A stretch of DNA of 64,000 nt from CAVVDY01 sp963819645. Lineage in GTDB: Bacteria > Acidobacteriota > Terriglobia > Terriglobales > Acidobacteriaceae. The translations under genes and the position numbers were made by a program. How positions within the stretch are numbered: position 1 is the first letter of the stretch; the number at the start of each line of letters is the position of its first letter. Location: the NCBI GenBank assembly GCA_963819645.1, contig CAWFWZ010000002.1:194864-258863 (forward strand), written 5' to 3'. Below, one piece after another: positions 54,900 through 63,491 of the stretch. The notes beneath the pieces are model-generated. The model did no database searches. It was not told where the DNA came from and was given only the letters and a program-made list of their open reading frames with translations.

Positions 54900-55745
54900 A
54901 TGCGCGTCGAGCCGCGTGTGAGCTTGGTCGCGCCTTTCAAAAAGGTTGTTAGCAGTCTTTCTGCGGTCCTCTTCCCATCCGATTGCCGTCTGTGTCATAC
55001 CCCTCTGGTTTCCGTCACGCGTCTGCCTGTCTGTCCTGAATGCCTGGATTCCCTTGCGCCCATCCGCATGGCCCAATGTGTGCTTTGCGGCGAGCGACTG
55101 GCTCCGGCGCAACTGCTCATCGGCAACGGACAATGCCAGGCCTGTTGTGAGTATCCCCCGAACTTTGACCGCGCCGTTTCTTATGGCGAATACGAAGCCG
55201 GTCTGCGCGACCTGATTCATCTGCTCAAGTACGATGCCGTGCTTCCCGCTGCCAAGCCATTGGGCAAGCTGCTGGCCGACAGTATTGAGCAGCTTCGCCT
55301 GACGGACGTCGACGCCATTGTGGTTCCGGTGCCGCTGCATTCTTCCAAGCGGCGCGAGCGTCGATTCAACCAGGCGGAGCTGATCGCTCGTGCAGCGCTA
55401 AAGCATCTTCCGCCGCAATTTGTGTTGGATCGCAATGTGCTGGTCCGCCAGCGTCCAACCCGGTCGCAGGTCGGTCTCGATCGCGAAGCGCGCATTCAGA
55501 ACATGCATGGCGCCTTCCGCGTCACAGCCCCGCAGCAGATCAACGGCCGGACGGTCATCGTAGTCGACGACGTCATGACGACCGGCACGACCGTGTCCGA
55601 GTGCGCGCGGGTTCTGAAGCACGCCGGAGCGGAGAAGGTTTTTGCCGCGACCGTCGCACGCACACTGAAGCGTGCGGACGCGCCAAGTTTCAGCAAAGCA
55701 CCAGAGGGGGAGAAAATCGAGGCGCTACAACTCGCCTCGGTTTAA
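54900..55745 (+). CDS. comF: ComF family protein, phosphoribosyltransferase-like
   Basis: The 281-residue product has N-terminal zinc-finger cysteines (CRLC, CPEC, CVLC, CQAC) and then a type I phosphoribosyltransferase domain with the PRPP loop VIVVDDVMTTGTTVSE. ComF-like proteins take part in natural DNA uptake; GntX-like members have other roles. The C-terminus (about 30 residues after ATVART) is unique. The HNH nuclease gene follows after 6 bases, so they form an operon. Confidence 0.9.
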   Translation: MRVEPRVSLVAPFKKVVSSLSAVLFPSDCRLCHTPLVSVTRLPVCPECLDSLAPIRMAQCVLCGERLAPAQLLIGNGQCQACCEYPPNFDRAVSYGEYEAGLRDLIHLLKYDAVLPAAKPLGKLLADSIEQLRLTDVDAIVVPVPLHSSKRRERRFNQAELIARAALKHLPPQFVLDRNVLVRQRPTRSQVGLDREARIQNMHGAFRVTAPQQINGRTVIVVDDVMTTGTTVSECARVLKHAGAEKVFAATVARTLKRADAPSFSKAPEGEKIEALQLASV

Positions 55746-55751
55746 CAAGCT

Positions 55752-56360
55752 ATGACCATGGCCCAGAGCTCACCATCGCGACACAAATCGTTAGCCGGAT
55801 ACATGCACCACGCCCGCGTTGCGCCTGAAGAACGCGTTCAGCGCTCGCCGATGCACGCGCCTGTGCTGGTGCTGAACGCGTCCTACGAACCCATCAACGT
55901 GTGCGGAGCCCGTCGCGCCATCGTCCTGGTGCTCAAGGGCGTGGCCATGATGGAAGAAGAGAACGGCCACCGTATGCATGCGGCCAGGCTGGCGATGAAC
56001 GTCCCCTCGGTCATTCGCCTGCTGGAATATCGCCGCATCCCGCACCAGACCCGCGCCCTGTCGCGCAAGAACATCCTGCTGCGCGACCGCAACACCTGCC
56101 AGTACTGCGGCAAGATTCTTGCCGCCGGAGAGTTGACGCTCGACCACGTTATCCCGCGCTCGCGCGGCGGCGCGTCGAGCTGGGAGAACCTGGTCGCCTG
56201 CTGTCACAACTGCAATCGCCGCAAAGGCAACATGCTGCCCAACGAAGCCAACATGAAGCTGATGCGCGAGCCCCACGCCTTCAATCTGCACACCAGCCGC
56301 CACATCATGCGCATGATGGGCCGCTCCGATTCCAAGTGGCAGAAGTACTTGTTCTACTGA
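55752..56360 (+). CDS. HNH endonuclease
   Basis: A 202-residue product with the HNH core RNTCQYCGKILAAGELTLDHVIPRSRGGASSWENLVACCHNCNRRKGN: two CxxC pairs for structural zinc and the DH and N catalytic residues. The N-terminal part (APVLVLNASYEPINVCGARRAIVLVLKGVAMM) matches the widespread stand-alone HNH proteins of this length. An internal ATG at 55851 is another possible start. Paired with comF, it may act in DNA uptake or repair. Confidence 0.92.
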   Translation: MTMAQSSPSRHKSLAGYMHHARVAPEERVQRSPMHAPVLVLNASYEPINVCGARRAIVLVLKGVAMMEEENGHRMHAARLAMNVPSVIRLLEYRRIPHQTRALSRKNILLRDRNTCQYCGKILAAGELTLDHVIPRSRGGASSWENLVACCHNCNRRKGNMLPNEANMKLMREPHAFNLHTSRHIMRMMGRSDSKWQKYLFY

Positions 56361-56644
56361 GGGCGTGATGTTTCGGGTAGTGCGGCGCTTCAGCGCCACG
56401 TACAGGCATCCTCTTATAGGCTGTCATCCTGAGCGCAGCCAAGGACCTGCTTTCGATGGATGGTTCGCGTTTCCCATTTTTTGCGAAATGTGGGAACTAC
56501 GATCCTTCGTGTAGCATCCCGCCGCGCTCCACACAGCCTCGCTATCCCACAATTTCCAACCGAAGGCAATTGTGGGCACCCGTCCGGCAACAGCGTTCGT
56601 GTTAGGCTTCGCTCGGACACTTCGTTTGGGAAGGCGACGCATCC
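56361..56644. repeat. spacer with hairpin and GTCATCCTGAGCG repeats
   Basis: GGCGC-TTCA-GCGCC lies at about 56384-56397, CTGTCATCCTGAGCGCAGCCAAGGACCTGC at about 56420-56449, and a near-palindrome GTTTCCCATTTTTTGCGAAATGTGGGAAC at about 56468-56498. No gene is seen. Confidence 0.55.
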
Positions 56645-57184
56645 ATGAAACCACCATCGAACGTCAAGACGCCAGCGCAATACATCGCCTCACTCCCCGC
56701 CGATCGTGCGAAGACGATCGCAACCGTGCGCGCACTGGTGAACAAGCACATTCCGCGCGGCTACGATGAATGCCTCGTCTGGGGCACAATCGGCTGGACG
56801 ATCCCCCTGTCTCGATATCCAGACACTTACAACCAGCAACCGATCTGCTACGTCGCGCTCTCGTCGCAGAAGAACTACTGTTCGCTCTACCTGATGGGCG
56901 CGTTTTGGAGTGCGCGTCAGCTCGAACAGTTGAAGGCGGCGTTCAAGGCGGCGGGGAAGAAGCTCGACATGGGAAAGTGTTGCGTTCATTTCGAGACGCC
57001 GGACGATTTGCCGCTCGCAGCGATTGGCAAGCTGATCTCGGCGATTTCTAGCGAGAAATGGATCGAGATGTACGAACAATCACGCTTGCTGACCAAGGCG
57101 GGGAAGGCGCAGATGGCGAAGCAGGCCACCCCATCGACGAGCAACGTGTCCGCCAAGCGTGCCGCCACAAAGCGTCGGCGGTAA
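56645..57184 (+). CDS. DUF1801 (YdhG/YjbR-like) domain protein
   Basis: The 179-residue product opens with VKTPAQYIASLPADRAKTIATVRALVNKHIPRGYDECLVWGTIGWTIP, the DUF1801 pattern, and continues with the YVALSSQKNYCSLYLMG core and LDMGKCCVHFETPDDLP. The C-terminus is Lys/Arg-rich (SAKRAATKRRR). The function is unknown; related folds are seen in iron-chaperone-like and DNA-interacting proteins. Confidence 0.85.
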   Translation: MKPPSNVKTPAQYIASLPADRAKTIATVRALVNKHIPRGYDECLVWGTIGWTIPLSRYPDTYNQQPICYVALSSQKNYCSLYLMGAFWSARQLEQLKAAFKAAGKKLDMGKCCVHFETPDDLPLAAIGKLISAISSEKWIEMYEQSRLLTKAGKAQMAKQATPSTSNVSAKRAATKRRR

Positions 57185-57393
57185 ATTCTCCCTGCATGAC
57201 TCGCCGCTACCGGGCCAGCACGTTTTCCCGGGTTCGAGATGATCGATAGGCTCATGGGACTGCACGATGTGAAAAAATCGATTAGGGCCGCAGATGAACT
57301 CCCGTGAACGCGGATCACCTGCGGTGTTTTCTATTGGCGTTCCTCCGCCTCCATTGCGGGCACCCACTAGATTCCCCTTGGAAGGACTACGAG

Positions 57394-57996
57394 ATGCGGA
57401 AGGGATTTACCAGAAAGCCACAAGCGGACGAGCCTGCGACTGGAGCCAAGAACTACATAACGCAGAGCGGGTTGCAGCGCCTCAAAGATGAACACCGGTT
57501 TCTGCTCACCAGGGAACGCCCGGCCGTGACGGAGGTTGTGGCGTGGGCTGCCGGCAATGGCGATCGCAGTGAAAACGCCGACTATCGGTACGGCAAGCAG
57601 CGCCTGCGGCAGATCGATGGTCGGATTCGCTTTCTCACCAAGCGAATCGAAGCCGCGGAAGTGGTGGACCCGGAAGCTCCGCGAGCGGGGCAGGCGGCGA
57701 CGAGGGCATTCTTCGGAGCAACCGTGCGCTACGCCAATGCCGCGGGAGTGGAGCGAGTGGTGAGCATCGTAGGCACCGACGAGATCGATCTCAACCGCAA
57801 CCACATCAGTTGGGTGTCACCTCTGGGGCGCGCGTTGATGAAGTCAGCCGCGGGTGACAGCGTGGTCGTTCACCTGCCGGGCGGTACAGAATACCTGACC
57901 GTAGTAGAAGTGCGTTACGAGCGCATTTCTGTGGAACCCTTCCGTGAACCAGTTGGAGCCGAGGCCTCAGCAAAGAAACTTCCTCGCCGACATTAA
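57394..57996 (+). CDS. greB: GreB-type transcript cleavage factor
   Basis: The start is set at ATG 57394 (MRKGFTRKP), the usual GreB N-terminus; the frame is open further upstream without conservation. The ~200-residue product has an N-terminal coiled coil (SGLQRLKDEHRFLLTRERPAVTEVVAWAAGNGDRSENADYRYGKQRLRQIDGRIRFLTKRIE) with the acidic tip DRSENADY that reaches into the RNA polymerase channel, and a C-terminal FKBP-like domain (VSPLGRALMKSAAGDSVVV). It rescues backtracked RNA polymerase. Confidence 0.92.
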   Translation: MRKGFTRKPQADEPATGAKNYITQSGLQRLKDEHRFLLTRERPAVTEVVAWAAGNGDRSENADYRYGKQRLRQIDGRIRFLTKRIEAAEVVDPEAPRAGQAATRAFFGATVRYANAAGVERVVSIVGTDEIDLNRNHISWVSPLGRALMKSAAGDSVVVHLPGGTEYLTVVEVRYERISVEPFREPVGAEASAKKLPRRH

Positions 57997-58094
57997 TCCA
58001 CCCGCCGAAGCTTATCTCATGCCAGTCGACGGTTCGTATAGTCCTCCTTTTCTTCGCTTGAGTGTTAAACTGCACGCGTTCCTGCGCGCTTTTC

Positions 58095-58757
58095 ATGACA
58101 ACGATCACAGTATCGAAAGAGGATTACCTTAAAGCCATCGCGGAAGCGGAGGCAGAGGGCGAAACCGTCATTGCCGCGACGCTGGCACACTGGCTTTCCG
58201 TCGTCGCGGCCTGCGGTGACCTTTGCCCTGAAGCGCCTGACCAAGGACAAGCTTGGTGACCGTCAAGAGCAATGGGCATGTCCAGCTCACATCGCAGGGA
58301 CGGCAAATTGCCGAGCGCACCATTCTTCGCCACCACCTGATTGAACGCATGCTGTCGGAGATTTTCGGCATGCCGTGGTACGAAGTCCATGATGAAGCAG
58401 AACGCCTGGAACACGCTGTCTCGCCTGCATTTGAGAAGACGCTGATCGAGAGGCTGGGACACAAAGACACTTGCCCGCACGGAAACGGCCTGGCTTTTCG
58501 CAGCGTTGTCGGAGCGTCGCAAGAAGGGACTGTGCCTGCTGACGGAGGCCGCGACGGGGTCAGAATACAGGGTCGCCAGCGTGTATGAGCGAGACCGCAA
58601 GTTGTTGGAGTTCTTCGAGAAAGAAGGAATCCGCCCCGGCGCCCGCCTGGGCGTGAAGACTCAAAACTACGACGGCACCATCTCGCTGACCGTAGACAAG
58701 AGGCAGATTCGGCTGGGCGCGGCTGCGGCAGAGAAGATTTGGGTTGTCAAACCGTAA
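58095..58757 (+). pseudogene. DtxR/MntR-family metal-dependent repressor, three inserted bases
   Basis: ATG 58095 starts TVSKEDYLKAIAEAEAEGETV, the DtxR-family N-terminal helices. Correcting an extra base near 58203 restores the recognition helix text SVSRPAVTFALKRLTKD; another extra T near 58254 restores LVTVKSNGHVQLTSQGRQIAE; an extra G near 58510 restores ERRKKGLCLLTEA. The dimerisation/metal domain has RHHLIERMLSEIFGMPWYEVHDEAERLEHAVS with the Cys/His/Glu metal ligands, and a C-terminal SH3-like FeoA domain. About 220 residues after correction. It should repress metal uptake in the presence of Mn2+ or Fe2+; a receptor gene follows. Confidence 0.85.
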
Positions 58758-58766
58758 TTTCCACCC

Positions 58767-58790
58767 AACTGTTAACTATGATTAACAGTT
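58767..58790. promoter_or_regulatory. perfect 9+9 palindrome between the DtxR-like and receptor genes
   Basis: AACTGTTAA (58767-58775), six bases, TTAACAGTT (58782-58790). Length and symmetry fit a DtxR-family operator in front of the receptor gene at 58855. A weaker TGTTAA half-site lies at 58063-58068 before the regulator. The run TTTTTAG after the right arm means it could also act as a weak terminator for the regulator gene. Confidence 0.55.
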
Positions 58791-58854
58791 TTTAGTGTAT
58801 CCTACTGTCACGTGGGCAGGCTTCCGGCTGCGCGCTCGGGAAGTCTTGCTGAGG

Positions 58855-61459
58855 ATGGACTTGAGATTCGGCACCAAGTGTTTTCTGCGCATTTCGCCGC
58901 GTTGTAGCCTCTTGCTCATCTCGGCCTGTCTGTTTCCGGTTGCGGCGTTGGCACAAGCCGGAAAAGTCTGCGGGACGGTTCAGGACCAAAGCGGAGCCGT
59001 GGTCGCGGGCGCCGCGCTGGAGTTGAGCACGGGCGCGAGCCGGCTCAAGCGCCAGCAGTGATGCGGCCGGACAATTTTGTTTCGAGCACTGTCGAACCCG
59101 GCGAGTACAAACTCACCGCGCAGGCACAAGGTTTCCAGGCGGAGCAACAGAGAATTGTTGTTCATTCAGGAGAATCGGTCCACCTGACGGTCGCGCTCGG
59201 CATCGAGAGCACCGCGGAGCAAGTCACGGTGGCAGCCGGCTCCGCCGACGTCGGCTCCATCAACGTGGCTCAGACGCAGGTGGGTCGTGGGCTTATTGAG
59301 AATCTGCCCAGTGAAAGCGTGAATGCTGCCTTGAGTTCAGTTTTAACGCTGACCACGCCCGGCGTAGCGGCGGATTCGAATGGTGTCTTTCATCCGCTGG
59401 GCGAGCACGCAGAGACATCGTTCAGCGTCGATGGGCAGCCGATCTCCGATCAGCAAAGCCGGATTTTTTCCAACCAGATCGCCGCCAGCACAATTCAAGA
59501 CATGCGGACGTTGCAGGGAGCTCCGCCCGCCGAATTTGGCGATAAGACCAGCCTGATTGTCGAGGCAACAACCCGTTCCGGCTTAAACTCCGGCAAAGGC
59601 TAACGGCTCGGTTTCGCTGGGGTACGGCTCGTTTGCGACTCCCACGGCAAGTGTTACGCTCGCAACCGGCTCAAGCACGTTGGGCAATTTCATCGCACTC
59701 GACGGAGTCAACAGCCAGCGTTTTCTGGATGCACCGGAATTCCAGCCGCTGCATGCGAACGGCAATGCCGAGAGCGTGTTTGACCGCTTTGACTGGCAGC
59801 TCAGCAACGCAACCTCGTTTCATTTGAACGTGTCCGCGGCGCGTTCGTGGTTCCAAACCCCAAACACTTACGATCAGCAGGCTGCGGGCCAGGACCAACG
59901 CCAGCACATGACGAGTTTTAACGTGGCATTGGCGTTCGCCCATGTGTTCAGCCCGTCGCTGCTGCTCACTGCCAATACATGGGTGCGCCAGGACCGGGTG
60001 CAGTACTTTCCCTCGGCGAATGTTGTTTTCCGATCAGCCGGCGACGCTTTCGCAGTCCCGGCGGCTGACCAGCACCGGCCTGCGAGCGGACCTCACGTAT
60101 TCCCAGGGCAAACACACCGTGAAAGGCGGAGTGCAGATACAAGTCACGCCGCTGTCGGAGGCGTTCAGCACAGGCCTGACCGATCCTGCGTTCAATTCTC
60201 CGTGTGTGGACGCGACGGGAGCGCCGGTTCCCAATGCTTCGCTCACCTCTCCGAATCAGTGTGCCGCGGCCGGCTATGGGGAGAACGCGTCGTATCAACC
60301 CGCCTTGCTGCAATATGACCTTACGCGTGGCGGAACGCTCTTCCGTTTTCGCGGGTCGGCGACCATCTACGAAGAGAGCGCCTACCTGCAGGACAGCATC
60401 CGTTTTCGCCAGCTCACCCTGAATCTCGGCCTGCGCTATGACAACTACGATGGCCTGAGCAGTGGGTGGGGGCTTCAGCCGCGCGTCGGCGTTGCCTATC
60501 AACTGACGACGAAAACCGTCCTTCACGGCTCGTACGCCCGGGTCTTCCTGACGCCCTACAACGAAAACCTTGTGCTCTCCAGTTCAACCGGCCCCGGAGG
60601 ACTGGCGAATGGCTCGCTGGGTGCGAGCGAGGTTCAACCCCTGACGCCCGCCCGTCGCAATCAGTTCAACGTGGGTGTCGAACAACAGCTTGGCAGGAAA
60701 GTTACCGTGGAGGCTGAATACTTCTGGAAGTTCACCAACGGCGCCTACGATTTCAATAGCATCCTTAATACTCCGCTTAACTTTCCTATCCAGTTCCGCC
60801 TGGCAAAAATCGATGGAGCGCTGGTGCGCGTGACGCTCAGCAACACGCATGGCTTCAGCGCCTTCAGCGTGCTGGGACATACTCGCTCGCGCTTGTTCAG
60901 TCCGGAGATAGGCGGTATTAACTTCGGCTCGGCGTACGCTCCGGTCGCCCGTCCCGATCACGACCAGGGATTCGAACAGACGACGAATCTTCAGTACCAG
61001 TTTCCGCAGAGCGATTTGCGCGGACTCTGGCTGGGACTGACCTGGCGCTTCGACAGCGGGCTGGTGGTGGTCAGTGTTCCGGATTACGCCACCGCGCTTA
61101 CTCTCACCGGCGATCAGCAGCAGGAGATCGGATTGTATTGCGGCACCGTATTTGCGACCGTGGCTGATCCACTGCGGACCTGCAACTCGCCGCATTACGG
61201 CGCGACACTCATTCACATCGTCGCTCCCGGAACCTATAACCCCGATACCAACCCGTCGCGCATCCGCCCGCGGAACCTGTTCGACGCGGCCGTGGGCGCC
61301 GACAGCCTATGGAAGAAGGACCGCTGTTCGCTGGGCGGCAAGCTATCGGTGGTGAACCTGACGGACAAGGTAGCTCTCTACAACTTCCTTTCCAGCTTTT
61401 CGGGAACCCACTTCATCGCGCCGAGAACGATTCAGGGAGAAATGACTTTTCATTTCTAA
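58855..61459 (+). pseudogene. TonB-dependent receptor with regulatory-like N-terminal domain, frameshifted at least three times
   Basis: The start at ATG 58855 gives a signal peptide (CSLLLISACLFPVAALAQ). A carboxypeptidase-regulatory-like domain follows (GTVQDQSGAVVAGAALELS...GEYKLTAQAQGFQ), then a plug (VDGQPISDQQSR...) and a barrel ending in GEMTFHF. Frame changes lie near 59050, 59600 and 60050. The corrected length is about 865 residues, shorter than Oar and nearer to siderophore/metal receptors. The palindrome and DtxR-type regulator directly upstream suggest Fe- or Mn-controlled import of a metal complex. Confidence 0.78.
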
Positions 61460-61554
61460 GCAAATCAAAGTACCGCCGGTACCCCGCGCATCGTGCTCAT
61501 TTGATTACTCGGAGCGCTTGCCCGGGCCACCCGCCTGCCTATTAGAAAACGAGG

Positions 61555-61582
61555 TCTTGCAACTGGGAACTGGGAACAGCAG
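61555..61582. repeat. period-7 tract
   Basis: AACTGGG/AACTGGG/AACAGCA in step 7 lies just before the metallophosphoesterase start, after the receptor gene. Confidence 0.4.
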
Positions 61583-61596
61583 AATGTGGTACATCC

Positions 61597-63366
61597 ATGT
61601 CTGCCACTATCGTACATATCTCTGATGTACATTACGAATCTCTCAATCCGAATGTCTCCGAGAGACTCACCTCTACTTTGAAGCGATTATCACCGACCAT
61701 CCTGGTGTTTACAGGCGACCTGGTAAACAACTTCTGGCGCATACCGAACGGGAAGAAGTGGTTGATCAGGCTCTGCGATGACTCCAACTTGGACCCGGTC
61801 AAGCAGCTACTGATCGTTCCAGGCAACCACGATTACCGCCTATGGGGGACATTTGGCTTTAAGCCCGTCACGGGGTTCTTTTTCCGGCGGTATTTTTCAG
61901 ATTGGCGCAAGAAAATCCAGCTGTTTCCTGAACACAAACTTTGCTTCTTGCTCTTTGATTCCAATCCTCTTTCATGGGGGTTTGCCCGAGGGCGTGTCTC
62001 CAGGTTTCAACTGTCGGAGATGCGACGAGCTCTCTTCAGGCTATCAAGTGAAGACCGAGAAATTTACAGAAATTCCACGAAAATCGCCTTGATTCATCAC
62101 CATCCCTTACCTGTTCCTTTTGAAGGCGCGGACAGATTCCTTGTCTCTAAATCGCTCGCAAGAGGTTCTTCAATTCCTAGCGGAACAGGATGTCAACTTC
62201 GTGCTGCACGGGCACAAGCATCGCGCTTCGGATTCCTTATTGGAAATGGGAACGTGTGGGGGAAGACCACGCGTTATCCGAGTACTCGGGGCCGGAACTG
62301 CGGCCAAGGATGGCACAGATCACGATCCACGAGGCCACAACCTGAATGTGATTAAGGTGGAAGATAGCGGCCTGATTATTGTCGAACAGTATTTTGCAAG
62401 CCCCGGGCGAGCATTTTCAAAAGCTCTCCGAACAATAGCAGATTGCTCTCCAGTTCCCTTCTCGACTTTAAATACAAGAATGAAGACTCCGTCCGCTCGA
62501 AACATTTTCATTGGGATTGCATCGTAAATTCCGATGGGGACACGTTGAACGAGCTTCGGCGCATGACGTCCTCACAGGTCCGGCCCAGCAAGCGATCATG
62601 TCGTTGGCCCCCAAGACTTACAGTTGTGATACCGGTCACCTATCCAGACCTACCCTCTCGCCGGACTCTTCCGAGATTGTCGACCTACAGATAGACAAGG
62701 CAAGAGAAAAGGGAGACCCAATTTACCATCTTGTTTCGACGCCCGCTTTCAATCGAGCAACCTCTGAGTTTCGGGATTCGGTCTTGGGATTTCAACGCGG
62801 TGGCTTCGGATCGTTTCAGCTTCGAAAGAAAGTTCCCACACAGGACTGATTATCAAGAATGGGAACAAATCCACTTAGATGAAGCGACGGATAAATTCTC
62901 TTGGACCCTTCGGTTTCCTAGCGACAAAAAACCTCGAATAGCCCCCAGTCTCAAGGTTCTCGACGACATGGACCAAGAGCATGAAGCGCTTACATCTCTG
63001 CTGTCGAATTGTTTTTATTATTCCGCGCTGCTTGGCTTGGCATCGGTGGCAATTACGGATCCGCCCGTCGCTACGACTTTCGAATCTCGTGGAGATTGCC
63101 CGAAGCGACGGCCGAGGAAAGGCCCGCGAACCCAGGTCATGTTGCGGAGGTTGAGAACATAAGCCGCACGCTGCTGGAAATTGCAACGACCTCCGGCGAT
63201 CTTATTCAGAGCGTTGAAAGGGTGTTGCGGGCTGTTGGAACAGGTGAGATTTAGAATTGAAGAGCGTTTGAGCACTCCGGCAGTAATACGCCTGGAGGAA
63301 TTGGACGCGAGCCTCATGGTGCTCGATGCCGGCGGGAATGGTCGCATTCTTTACTCCTCCGCCTAA
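61597..63366 (+). pseudogene. metallophosphoesterase with an uncharacterised C-terminal region, broken by many indels
   Basis: The first frame gives the calcineurin-like motifs in order: ISDVHY, VFTGDLVNN, VPGNHDYR and IHHHPLP. A shift near 62150 leads to the last motif LHGHKHRA. The C-terminal region then moves between frames about five more times: KNEDSVRSKHFHWDCIVNSDG (about 62440-62570), VDLQIDKAREKGDPIYHLVS (about 62680-62780), FSFERKFPHRTDYQEWEQIH to LLSNCFYYSALLGLASVAI (about 62800-63060), RYDFRISWRLPEA to VERVLRAVG (about 63070-63240) and a final piece to 63366. The rebuilt protein is about 590 residues. The region is visibly more AT-rich than the rest. The MPE domain suggests nucleotide or nucleic-acid hydrolysis; the C-terminal part is not recognised. 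Confidence 0.65.
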
Positions 63367-63491
63367 AGCTATCCAATGACTTAAAGATCGCCGAAAAACG
63401 CTGCCAAGCAACGAGCTTGAGCTGCGATTTGTTGCAAGAACACCTCAATACTCCCTTCCGGAACACCCGACAAATCCGACAATGACCAAAA

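Noticed and set aside
58200..58260. in-frame stop codons in the DtxR-like gene as possible selenocysteine sites
   Set aside because: They arise from inserted bases; correcting the frame restores family sequence without any UGA.
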